Below, in pieces: positions 1 through 6,158 of a stretch of 7,230 bases of DNA. Under the pieces are notes generated by a model, which was not told the DNA's origin, ran no database searches, and saw nothing but the letters and a program-made list of their open reading frames with translations. A program made the translations under genes and the position numbers. The stretch spans positions 1-7,230 of the forward strand of contig JAVEEO010000378.1 in NCBI GenBank assembly GCA_030840415.1, written 5' to 3'. Source of the DNA: Pseudonocardiales bacterium. Its GTDB lineage: Bacteria > Actinomycetota > Actinomycetes > Mycobacteriales > Jatrophihabitantaceae. Positions within the stretch are counted from its first letter, which is position 1; each line of letters opens with the position of its first letter.

Positions 1-1098
1 GAGGGCGCCCGGGGATGCTGGTGGGGTGAGAAGCACCATTGCAAGTTCTGCGGCCTGAACGGCTCGTTCATGCAGTTCCGCAGCAAGAGTCCCGACGTGT
101 TCTGGCAGGAGATCCTCACCCTGGTGCAGCGGCATCAGGTACTGGACATGTTCGTCGTCGACAACATCCTCGACATGTCCTACGTCAAGACGCTGCTGCC
201 GATGATCATCGAGTCCGGTTACGACCTGCGGATGCAGTACGAGATCAAGTCCAACATGAAGGGCGCCCAGCTCGACACCCTGTTCGAGGCCGGGCTGGTG
301 AACGTCCAACCGGGCATCGAGAGCCTGAACAGCCGGGTGCTCGACCTGATGGACAAGGGGGTGACCGGCTGCCAGAACGTCCGGATGCTGCGCGACGCTG
401 CCACGTCCGGACTCTCGATCGCCTGGAACTACCTCTATGGCTTCCCGAACGAGACCGCGGAGGACTACCTGCCGATCATCGAGCAGATGCCGGCGCTGCA
501 CCACCTGCCGCCGTTGGACGGGGTGGCCAGAATTGTGATCGAGCGGTTCAGCCCGTACTTCAACCGGCCGGAGCTCGGCTTCGACGACCTGAAGCCGGGA
601 ACCCAGTACCTGACCAACTACGACCTTCCCGAGTCCGAACTGCTCGACCTCGCCTACCTGTTCGCGGTTCCGAGCCAGGGCGTCGACGAGAGTGTCGGGG
701 ACCGGCTGCGGGCAGCGGCGGCTCGCTGGCAGGCCGAGTTCTCCTCCAGCAGGTTGACCCATACCGTGCTCGGCAACGAGATCCTGCTGGTCAGTCGGCG
801 CTCGGGCTTCGACTGGACGTCGCTGCGGATCACCGAGCCGGCCGAGGTCGCGGCCTTCCGATTGCTGGACCTGCCGCACACCGTCGCCGCGCTGGCCCGG
901 AAGCTGGCCGAAGCGGGCAGCGAGGTGACCATCGAGCAGTTGCAGAACCTGTTGCGCCGCTGGGTGGAGCTGGGCATCGTGTTCACCGAGTCCGGCCACT
1001 ACGTGCAGATCGCGCCGCAATCGAAGAACCAACACCTGATCCGGATCAGACCCGCGCGACCGGTCGAACAGGCCGACCTGGCCGAGGCAGTGTCATGA
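1..1098 (+). CDS. RiPP maturation radical SAM enzyme (B12-type, C-methyltransferase family), 5'-truncated
   Basis: This is the C-terminal 365 residues of a radical SAM enzyme that probably modifies a ribosomally made peptide. The reading frame is open from base 1, so the true start is outside the window. Local residues 5-21 carry GCWWGEKHHCKFCGLNG. C6, C14 and C17 form a CX7CX2C iron-sulfur motif, the hallmark of the bacteriocin-maturation radical SAM protein 1 group rather than the canonical CX3CX2C. Further family-like motifs are FRSKSP (about 25-31), VQPGIES (102-108) and NYLYGFPNE (143-151), as expected for the radical SAM barrel. Family members carry an N-terminal cobalamin-binding domain, which would lie upstream and is not seen. 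Residues about 285-338 look like a small helix-rich winged-helix domain, possibly for substrate recognition (inference). Methyl transfer to a peptide carbon is the family annotation; the actual substrate is unknown. The stop overlaps the next gene's start by ATGA, so the two are probably cotranslated. Confidence 0.88.
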   Translation, partial: EGARGCWWGEKHHCKFCGLNGSFMQFRSKSPDVFWQEILTLVQRHQVLDMFVVDNILDMSYVKTLLPMIIESGYDLRMQYEIKSNMKGAQLDTLFEAGLVNVQPGIESLNSRVLDLMDKGVTGCQNVRMLRDAATSGLSIAWNYLYGFPNETAEDYLPIIEQMPALHHLPPLDGVARIVIERFSPYFNRPELGFDDLKPGTQYLTNYDLPESELLDLAYLFAVPSQGVDESVGDRLRAAAARWQAEFSSSRLTHTVLGNEILLVSRRSGFDWTSLRITEPAEVAAFRLLDLPHTVAALARKLAEAGSEVTIEQLQNLLRRWVELGIVFTESGHYVQIAPQSKNQHLIRIRPARPVEQADLAEAVS

Positions 1099-1751
1099 CC
1101 TCGGTACTCGAGAGCCGGCAGCTGAGCCTGACCCTCTGGCGGGACCCGGACGAGGAGCTGCTGGAACTGCCCGGCATCCGAATCGGAACCCGGCCGGCCG
1201 AGGGGGACCCGGCCGAACTGGCAAGCCAGTTCTACGACGAGGGCGTGCGCAGGGTGGCGCTGAGCCAGCCGGTCGAGCTCGGCGGCGGCATGGACAAGCA
1301 GACGCTGGTCTGGTCGATGATCCTGCTGCGCGAGCTGACCAGCTGGGGCATCGTGGTGGACTGGCGGCTCCGGCCGGGTGAGCATTCCGAGGTCTGGCAA
1401 CGGCTCAATCACCTGTATCCGCCTGCCGAACTGGTGGACCAGCCGGATGCGCCGGCAATCCTGGCCGAATGGCGGGAGACCTTCTACCTGTGCAAGTGCA
1501 TGTTCCGCCGCGGCCCCGGCTTCGTCGAGGTGCGCGACCGGCGCGCCGGGGACCTGTCGCGCTTCGTCATCGACGACCCGGATTACCTTGCGGTGATCGA
1601 CAAGCTCATTCCCGGAGTGGCGGCCGCCGAGGTGCCGGAGTCGATCCTGCGGGAGTTCGTCGACGAGGGGCTGGCCGGCCTGGCCGGTGACCTTGCCTGG
1701 TGGCTGCCGTACCGGGTTCACCGGTGGCCGTGGCCGTCGATGATCGTGTGA
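1095..1751 (+). CDS. DUF5825-like protein, putative RiPP radical SAM partner
   Basis: This 218-residue soluble protein has no signal peptide or membrane segment that I can see. The ATG lies in an ATGA overlap with the radical SAM gene. A GAGG at 1084-1087, seven bases upstream, fixes the start. I recall proteins like this, annotated DUF5825, beside RiPP-maturation radical SAM methyltransferases in actinomycetes; this is recollection, not a search. Visible features are an acidic N-terminus, a central helix with LVWSMILLRELTSWGIVVDW (71-90), and a striking block at about 129-150 that reads TFYLCKC followed by MFRRGPGFVEVRDRR. C133 and C135 are the only cysteines. The C-terminus is rich in tryptophan (W202, W203, W211, W213). 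No catalytic motif is recognised. The role could be precursor binding, enzyme maturation or a second modification; the context supports working with the radical SAM enzyme and nothing more specific. Confidence 0.8.
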   Translation: MTSVLESRQLSLTLWRDPDEELLELPGIRIGTRPAEGDPAELASQFYDEGVRRVALSQPVELGGGMDKQTLVWSMILLRELTSWGIVVDWRLRPGEHSEVWQRLNHLYPPAELVDQPDAPAILAEWRETFYLCKCMFRRGPGFVEVRDRRAGDLSRFVIDDPDYLAVIDKLIPGVAAAEVPESILREFVDEGLAGLAGDLAWWLPYRVHRWPWPSMIV

Positions 1752-1773
1752 GGGGACCGGGGACGATCGGGCG

Positions 1774-1794
1774 GCCGGTGACGGGCACACTGGC
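1774..1794 (+). terminator. possible weak hairpin after the RiPP operon
   Basis: GCCGGTG (1774-1780) can pair with CACTGGC (1788-1794), giving seven base pairs including one G-U around a seven-base loop. It starts 23 bases after the stop codon of the DUF5825-like gene. There is no U-tract, so it is at best an actinobacterial-style stem terminator and could be chance in such GC-rich DNA. Confidence 0.22.
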
Positions 1795-1830
1795 GGGGTA
1801 GAGCACCGGAACACGACAGAGGGGCGGCCC

Positions 1831-3000
1831 GTGCCCGACCGCAGCTACGACATCGTCCTGTTCGGCGCCACCGGCTTCACCGGCCGGCTGACCGCGCGGT
1901 ACCTGGCCCGGCACGCGCCCGCCGGCTGCCGGTGGGCGCTGGCCGGGCGCAACCAGGCGAGGCTGGCGGCCGTCCGGGACGAGCTGAGCGCTCTCGACCC
2001 CGCGCTGGCGAGCCTGCCGCTGCTCAGCGCCGATGCCGGCGACCCGGCCTCGCTGGCGGCGGTGGCGGCCAGCAGCCGGGTGGTGGTCAGCACCGTCGGC
2101 CCCTACCTCGAGCACGGCGAGCCGTTGGTGGCCGCCTGCGCCGCGGCCGGCACCGATTACCTGGACCTGACCGGGGAGCCGGAGTTCGTCGACCTGATGT
2201 ACGCCCGCCACCACCAGCGGGCGCTGGCCTCCGGCGCCCGGTTGATCCACTGCTGCGGCTTCGACTCGATCCCGCACGACCTCGGCGCGTTCTTCACCGT
2301 CGGACTGTTGCCCGACGACGTGCCGATCACCATGGACGGGGTGGTCCGGGCCGGCGGCCGGCCGTCGGCGGGCACCGTGCACTCCGCGATCACCGCCCTG
2401 TCCCGGGTGCGCGGCTCGGCCGAGGCGGCCAAGGCCCGGCGGGCGCTGGAGCAGCGGCCGGCCGACCGGCGCGCCCGGGCAGTCCGTACCGCACCGCGCC
2501 GGGTGGCCGGGATGTGGCTGCTGCCGCTGCCGACCATCGACGCCCAGGTGGTGGCCCGCTCCGGCCGGGCGCTGCCGCGCTACGGCCCGGACTTCACCTA
2601 CCACCACTACGCCGGCGTGCGATCGCTGCCGGTCGCGGTGGCCGGCACCCTCGGTATCGCGACGCTGGCCGGGCTGGTCCAGCTGCCGCCGGCTCGCCGG
2701 GTGCTGCTGAGCCGCTTCCAGGCCGGCACCGGGCCGTCTGTCGAGCAGCGCGCCCGCGGCTGGTTCAAGGTGCGGTTCACGGCCACCGGCGGCGGCCGGC
2801 GGGTGGTCACCCAGGTGTCCGGCGGCGACCCGGGCTACGACGCGACGGCCATCATGCTGGCCGAATCGGCGCTCTGCGTGGCCTTCGACGAGCTGCCGGC
2901 CTCGGCCGGGCAGCTGACCACCGCGGTGGCGATGGGCCAGCCGCTGATCGAGCGGCTGACCCGGGCCGGGCTGCGCTTCGAGGTGCTGGAGCCGGCCTAG
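1831..3000 (+). CDS. saccharopine dehydrogenase-like / trans-acting enoyl reductase family oxidoreductase
   Basis: The product is a 389-residue NAD(P)-dependent oxidoreductase. It starts at GTG 1831, with AGAGGGG at 1818-1824 six bases upstream as ribosome binding site. The N-terminal Rossmann fold shows DIVLFGATGFTG (7-18), the dinucleotide-binding loop. It is followed by the family-typical segments VVVSTVGPY, AGTDYLDLTGEPEFV and HCCGFDSIPHDLG. The C-terminal half carries DPGYDATAIMLAE. The whole resembles mycobacterial Rv2449c and Rv2953. Rv2953 is a trans-acting enoyl reductase acting with polyketide synthases on phthiocerol and phenolphthiocerol lipids. No polyketide synthase is visible here, so the substrate is unknown and a general lipid-linked reductase role is an inference. 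True lysine-pathway saccharopine dehydrogenase is unlikely given the resemblance to the enoyl reductase branch. Length is close to that of the family (about 420). The gene ends convergently against the stress-protein gene, sharing the CTAG stop. Confidence 0.85.
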   Translation: MPDRSYDIVLFGATGFTGRLTARYLARHAPAGCRWALAGRNQARLAAVRDELSALDPALASLPLLSADAGDPASLAAVAASSRVVVSTVGPYLEHGEPLVAACAAAGTDYLDLTGEPEFVDLMYARHHQRALASGARLIHCCGFDSIPHDLGAFFTVGLLPDDVPITMDGVVRAGGRPSAGTVHSAITALSRVRGSAEAAKARRALEQRPADRRARAVRTAPRRVAGMWLLPLPTIDAQVVARSGRALPRYGPDFTYHHYAGVRSLPVAVAGTLGIATLAGLVQLPPARRVLLSRFQAGTGPSVEQRARGWFKVRFTATGGGRRVVTQVSGGDPGYDATAIMLAESALCVAFDELPASAGQLTTAVAMGQPLIERLTRAGLRFEVLEPA

Positions 3001-3500
3001 CGGCCCGTCGTCGCCGGCATGGTGGCCTGCAGTTGGCGGGCCCGCTCGGCGAAGCGGTGCTCGACCAGCACCTCGTACTTGGTGGCCACCACCTGGCTGA
3101 CCGAGGAGAAGTCCCGGGTGCCGCCCCGGGTCACCGCGGTGAAGCCGATCTGGCTCCAGATCAGGCCGAAGACGGCTCCGAAGATCGGCGTGCTGATCAG
3201 GAAGCCCAGCTGGTTGCCGTTGCCGAAGATCGAGAACGCCAGCCCGACGAACAGCCCCATCCACAGCCCCGAGATGGCACCGGCGGCGGCCACCTTGGCC
3301 CGGGTGATCCGGCCGGTGACCCGTTCCACGGTCTTGAGCTCGGTGCCCACGATGGCCATGTTCTGGACCTCGAACTCGTTGTCGGACAGGAAGTCCACGA
3401 CCTGCTGGGCCTGCTCGTAGCTGTCGTACACCCCCAGTGACATCGGGTACTCCAGGTCGAGCCCGGGGCGCGGGATGTTGGCAGAGACGTTCGGTGACAT
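2997..3500 (-). CDS. general stress protein, YflT-like domain, two membrane helices
   Basis: This encodes a 167-residue membrane protein. Residues about 19-55 (YPMSLGVYDSYEQAQQVVDF and following) match the N-terminal domain of the YflT heat-induced stress family. Two hydrophobic segments follow at about 70-92 and 98-123, both glycine- and alanine-rich. The cytosolic tail includes the YEVLVEHRFAERARQL-like end common in actinobacterial members. The biochemical function of the family is unknown; a stress-response role comes from family naming only. Two ATGs lie two codons apart (3506 and 3500). A GAGG complement at 3508-3511 is seven bases from the ATG at 3500 and only one base from the upstream ATG, so I choose 3500. 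The gene lies 61 bases downstream of pmt on the same strand and may be cotranscribed with it. Its TAG stop is the other strand of the CTAG that ends the neighbouring oxidoreductase. Confidence 0.85.
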   Translation of the reverse strand: MSPNVSANIPRPGLDLEYPMSLGVYDSYEQAQQVVDFLSDNEFEVQNMAIVGTELKTVERVTGRITRAKVAAAGAISGLWMGLFVGLAFSIFGNGNQLGFLISTPIFGAVFGLIWSQIGFTAVTRGGTRDFSSVSQVVATKYEVLVEHRFAERARQLQATMPATTGR

Positions 3501-3507
3501 CGCCATG

Positions 3508-3511
3508 CCTC
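3508..3511 (-). promoter_or_regulatory. ribosome binding site deciding the stress-protein start
   Basis: On the minus strand the sequence reads AGTTGAGGCATGGCGATG. GAGG is seven bases from the second ATG and one base from the first, so the second ATG (at 3500) has normal spacing and the first does not. Confidence 0.6.
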
Positions 3512-3561
3512 AACTGTGCCATCGATCCGGCCGGGATGCCGAGATCCGCGGCCGGGAACCC

Positions 3562-5199
3562 TCAGATCCAGCCGGGCAGCCACATCCGCAGCTGCCAGTC
3601 GTGGTTGGTCAGCATGCCGCCGGTGAACAGCGGCCACATGAACACGAAATCGGCCACCACCGCACCGAGCCAAAGCGCCACCGCGGCGGTCCGCAGCAGC
3701 CGGGTGGCCGGGATCGCGTGCAGCCCGATCCAGTCGCGCAGGCCGACGGCACCGCCGGCTGGCCGGTCCGGACCGGCGCCGACGCGGCCGGCCGGCCCGC
3801 GAGCGCCGACCGGCGCAACGGCGGGATCGTCCTCGCGGGCGTGCGACAGCATCGCGCCGACGGCGAAGGTCAGTCCCAATACCAGGAACGGCATCAACGG
3901 CGTCATGTAGAACAGGAAGCCGGTCCGCCGGGTGTTCTGCAGCCAGACCCCCCAGCCGGCCAGGAACGCCAGCCACACCGCGCCGGCCCGCCAGTCGCGG
4001 GTGGTGGCCCAGTGCCACAGGCACCAGATCAACGCCGGCACGAACGCCCAGTACATCAGCGGGGTGCCGATCAGCAGGATCTCGCGGGTGCAGTTGGCCG
4101 CCCCGCAACCGGTGACGCCGGACGGGGCGTAGAACGAGGTCGGCCGGCCCAGCACCAGCCACGACCAGGGATTGGCCTTGTAGGCGTGCGGGTCGTAGAG
4201 GTGGCTGTGGAAGAGGTAGGCCTGATGGTGGTAGTCCAGCAGGCTGCGCAGGCTCGAGGGCAGCAGGCTGAACAGCCCGGTCCCGGGATGGGTGTCGCCC
4301 CAGTGCCGGTTCCAGGAGTTCTCGCCGACGAACCAGCCGGTCCAGCTCAGCAGGTAGGCGAGCACCGGCACGGCCAGCAGCGCACCCACCGCGGTCGGCA
4401 CCGAGCGCTTGGCGGCCGCCGTCCAGGGCTGCTCGGCACCGGCGCTCTTGAGCGCCCCGCGATCCCAGAGCACCGACAGCAGGGCGAAGGCCAGCCAGTA
4501 CGACAGCGCACTCCACTTCACCGCCAGGGCCAGCCCCAGCAGCACGCCGCCGGCCAACCGCCAGGGCCGGGGGCCGAGGGAGGGCACGGAGAGGGACAGG
4601 TCGACGCCGGCGGCGTACAGCCGGCCGAGCCGGGCCCGCACCTGGTCGCGGTCGACCACCAGCGCCGCGAAGCCGGCCAGCACGAACGTCTGCAGGAAGA
4701 TGTCGAGCAGCGCCACCCGTGACATCACCAGCGAGATGCCGTCCAGTGCGAGCAGGCCGCCGGCCAGCACCCCGAGCGCGGTGGAGCGGAACATCCGCTG
4801 GGCCAGCCGGACCAGGATCAGCACGCTGATGGTTCCGGCGATCGCCGGGGCGGCCCGCCAGCCCACCGCGTCGTCGCCGAACAGCCAGGACGTCACCGCG
4901 ATCAGCCACTTGCCCAGCGGCGGGTGCACGATGAACATGTAGCCGCGGTTGTCCTCGTAGCCGTACCGCAGCATCTCCTGCGCCTCGGTGGCGTAGTAGA
5001 CCTCGTCGAAGCTCTTGGTCTCGGGAAAGCCGAGCGCCCAGAACCGGGTACCCGCGGCGACCGCGGTGACCAGCAGGGTCCACAGCCAGCTGCGCAGCGC
5101 CGAGTCCGGCCGCCAGCCGGTCAGCGCCGGCGGCACCTCGCGAGCCGGCCGGGCCGGTGCCGGGCCGGTGCGGGCGGTCGGCAGCGTCGCGGCGGTCAC
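3562..5199 (-). CDS. pmt: protein O-mannosyltransferase (GT39, dolichyl/polyprenyl-phosphate-mannose type)
   Basis: This polytopic membrane enzyme transfers mannose from polyprenyl-phosphate mannose to Ser/Thr of proteins exported through the membrane. The predicted product is 545 residues, somewhat longer than M. tuberculosis Rv1002c (about 503). It has a proline/alanine-rich cytosolic N-terminus and then a first membrane helix at about 36-55. The first extracytoplasmic loop has KSFDEVYYATEA with the acidic pair D65-E66, which is expected to be catalytic in GT39. HPPLGKW follows at 92-98, and ALDGISLVMSRVALLDIFL at 151-169 contains R161 and D166. A cysteine-bearing loop reads CGAANCTREILLIGTP. 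Several further hydrophobic segments follow, with a Gly/Pro/Ala-rich linker at about 450-495, and the protein ends LRMWLPGWI as in homologues. The GTG at 5199 is chosen because a TACGAT -10-like box lies exactly six bases upstream, implying a leaderless message, and because a more upstream start would overlap rsmI. Confidence 0.93.
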   Translation of the reverse strand: MTAATLPTARTGPAPARPAREVPPALTGWRPDSALRSWLWTLLVTAVAAGTRFWALGFPETKSFDEVYYATEAQEMLRYGYEDNRGYMFIVHPPLGKWLIAVTSWLFGDDAVGWRAAPAIAGTISVLILVRLAQRMFRSTALGVLAGGLLALDGISLVMSRVALLDIFLQTFVLAGFAALVVDRDQVRARLGRLYAAGVDLSLSVPSLGPRPWRLAGGVLLGLALAVKWSALSYWLAFALLSVLWDRGALKSAGAEQPWTAAAKRSVPTAVGALLAVPVLAYLLSWTGWFVGENSWNRHWGDTHPGTGLFSLLPSSLRSLLDYHHQAYLFHSHLYDPHAYKANPWSWLVLGRPTSFYAPSGVTGCGAANCTREILLIGTPLMYWAFVPALIWCLWHWATTRDWRAGAVWLAFLAGWGVWLQNTRRTGFLFYMTPLMPFLVLGLTFAVGAMLSHAREDDPAVAPVGARGPAGRVGAGPDRPAGGAVGLRDWIGLHAIPATRLLRTAAVALWLGAVVADFVFMWPLFTGGMLTNHDWQLRMWLPGWI

Positions 5200-5205
5200 C
5201 GGGTG

Positions 5206-5211
5206 ATCGTA
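5206..5211 (-). promoter_or_regulatory. putative -10 box of a leaderless pmt promoter
   Basis: On the minus strand TACGAT is followed by six bases and then the GTG start of pmt. This fits the TANNNT-N6-RTG layout of actinobacterial leaderless genes, with transcription starting at the G of GTG. No convincing -35 box is visible, and no Shine-Dalgarno sequence sits in front of pmt. Confidence 0.5.
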
Positions 5212-5215
5212 GGGT
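5210..5215 (+). promoter_or_regulatory. putative -10 box for rsmI
   Basis: TAGGGT matches TANNNT and would start transcription near 5222, just ahead of the rsmI ribosome binding site. It overlaps the opposite-strand pmt -10 candidate by two bases. No clear -35 box is seen, so this is tentative. Confidence 0.33.
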
Positions 5216-5224
5216 CTTCGGATA

Positions 5225-5237
5225 TGGAAGGCTTCCA
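5225..5237. repeat. 13-bp palindrome over the rsmI ribosome binding site
   Basis: TGGAAG and CTTCCA are perfect inverted arms around a single central G. The left arm and centre contain the GGAAGG (5226-5231) that lies six bases ahead of the GTG at 5238 and serves as the rsmI ribosome binding site. The one-base centre does not favour an RNA hairpin, so if it matters it would be as a protein-binding DNA site. It may be chance. Confidence 0.4.
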
Positions 5238-6113
5238 GTGACAGACCTACCGCCGGCCCCGCCGCCGCACCAGGTGGGCCGGCTGGTGCTGGCCGGCGCA
5301 CCGCTGGGCCGGCCCAGCGACGCCTCGACGGGGCTGGCCCGGGCGCTGGCCGGCGCGCCGCTGATCGCCGCCGAGGACACCCGGCGGTTGCACCGGCTGG
5401 CCGCCGACCTCGGCGTGAGCGTCTCCGGCCGGGTGCTCTCCTTCTTCGAGGGCAACGAGCAGGCCCGGGTCCCGCAGCTGATCGCCGCCCTGCGGGACGG
5501 CCAGGACGTCCTGGTGGTGACCGACGCCGGCATGCCGTCGGTGTCCGATCCCGGCTACCGCCTGGTGGCGGCCGCGATAGCGGCCGGCCTGCGGGTGACC
5601 GCGCTGCCCGGACCGTCTGCCGTCACCACCGCGATCGCGGTCTCGGGGTTGCCGGTGGACCGGTTCTGCTTCGAGGGCTTCCTGCCCCGCAAGCCCGGCA
5701 GCCGGCGGCGGCTGCTGGCCGACCTGGCCGGCGAGCGGCGGACCATGGTGTTCTTCGAGTCCCCGCACCGGATCGGCCAGTCGCTGGCCGACCTGGCCGC
5801 CGCACTGGGCGGCGATCGGCCGGCCGCGGTGTGCCGGGAGTTGACCAAGACCTCTGAACAGGTGATCCGGGGCTCGCTCGCCGAGCTGTGCGAATGGGCA
5901 GCCGGCGAGGTCCGGGGCGAGATCACGCTGGTGGTGGCCGGCCGGCCGGCCGGGACCGAGGAGCTGGACCCGGCCGAGCTCGCCGATCGGGTCAGCGCCC
6001 GGGAGCGGGCCGGCGAGAGTCGCAAGGAGGCGATCGCCGAGGTGGCCGCCGCCGCCGGGGTGGCCAAGCGGCTGGTGTTCGACGCGGTGGTCTCGGCCAA
6101 GCGGAACGGCTGA
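5238..6113 (+). CDS. rsmI: 16S rRNA (cytidine(1402)-2'-O)-methyltransferase
   Basis: This 291-residue cytosolic enzyme of the tetrapyrrole-methylase fold methylates the 2'-hydroxyl of C1402 in the 16S rRNA decoding centre, using S-adenosylmethionine. Motifs in order are GRLVLAGAPLG (14-24; the actinobacterial variant of the usual VATPIGN), IAAEDTRR (43-50), DAGMPSVSDPG (96-106), PGPSA (124-128), FEGFLPRKP (145-153), FFESPHR (172-178), RELTK (200-204) and GEITLVVAG (227-235). A C-terminal region containing SRKEAIAEVAA matches the helical tail of RsmI. Length equals the family norm. The GTG at 5238 is chosen because GGAAGG lies six bases upstream; longer starts would run into pmt. It is divergent from pmt and followed by metG 107 bases on, as in the comparable mycobacterial region. 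Confidence 0.95.
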   Translation: MTDLPPAPPPHQVGRLVLAGAPLGRPSDASTGLARALAGAPLIAAEDTRRLHRLAADLGVSVSGRVLSFFEGNEQARVPQLIAALRDGQDVLVVTDAGMPSVSDPGYRLVAAAIAAGLRVTALPGPSAVTTAIAVSGLPVDRFCFEGFLPRKPGSRRRLLADLAGERRTMVFFESPHRIGQSLADLAAALGGDRPAAVCRELTKTSEQVIRGSLAELCEWAAGEVRGEITLVVAGRPAGTEELDPAELADRVSARERAGESRKEAIAEVAAAAGVAKRLVFDAVVSAKRNG

Positions 6114-6140
6114 GAGCGGTCCGGAATTTGTAATTGGGCG

Positions 6141-6156
6141 CCTCACTAGGCTGAGG
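6141..6156. repeat. inverted repeat around the putative metG -10 box
   Basis: CCTCA (6141-6145) and TGAGG (6152-6156) are perfect five-base inverted arms separated by CTAGGC. The spacer and first base of the right arm contain the TAGGCT -10 candidate. It could be an operator, or a short hairpin if transcribed from rsmI, but five-base arms are weak evidence. Confidence 0.3.
6147..6152 (+). promoter_or_regulatory. putative -10 box upstream of metG
   Basis: TAGGCT fits TANNNT and lies in the 107-base rsmI-metG gap. The predicted transcription start is about 6159, which gives metG a leader of about 62 bases. A GTG begins exactly six bases after the box, the same geometry as in front of pmt. The -35 region (around AATTTGTAATTG) has no good match at correct spacing. 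Confidence 0.4.
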
Positions 6157-6158
6157 GG

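Noticed and set aside
39..1094. Upstream extension of the DUF5825-like gene frame back to an ATG at 39
   Set aside because: The extension lies in the wrong frame across the radical SAM gene and reads as an Arg/Pro-rich shadow. The ATGA start at 1095 has a well-spaced ribosome binding site.
1778..1804. GTGACG ... TAGAGC as a promoter for the oxidoreductase gene
   Set aside because: The spacer is only 15 bases and the -10 candidate lacks its final T, so the match is no better than chance.
1606..3522. Very long minus-strand open frame (638 codons) opposite the oxidoreductase gene
   Set aside because: Its translation is a low-complexity Arg/Gly/Pro/Ala string with no family motifs, typical of the antisense frame of high-GC genes. 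The plus-strand gene and the stress gene in the same interval have clear motifs.
3475..4722. 415-codon plus-strand frame opposite pmt
   Set aside because: Composition is dominated by Gln, Pro, Gly and Arg with no recognisable domain. It is the antisense shadow of pmt.
5157..5237. Longer rsmI with a start at 5157
   Set aside because: It would extend into pmt, and the added residues are Arg-rich. GGAAGG six bases ahead of the GTG at 5238 supports the shorter protein of normal family length.
5200..5301. Longer pmt with a start at 5301
   Set aside because: It would add residues without homologue-like character and overlap the rsmI coding region. The GTG at 5199 fits a leaderless promoter.
3197..5533. 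778-codon minus-strand open frame covering pmt and part of the stress gene
   Set aside because: It is out of frame with pmt, and its product is Arg/Gly/Ala-rich without the membrane segments. Only its first and last stretches look varied, because of local base composition.
5935..5953. Run of CCGG/GGCC repeats inside rsmI
   Set aside because: It simply encodes AGRPAG in a high-GC codon context and is in frame with a conserved region boundary; no sign of a functional repeat.
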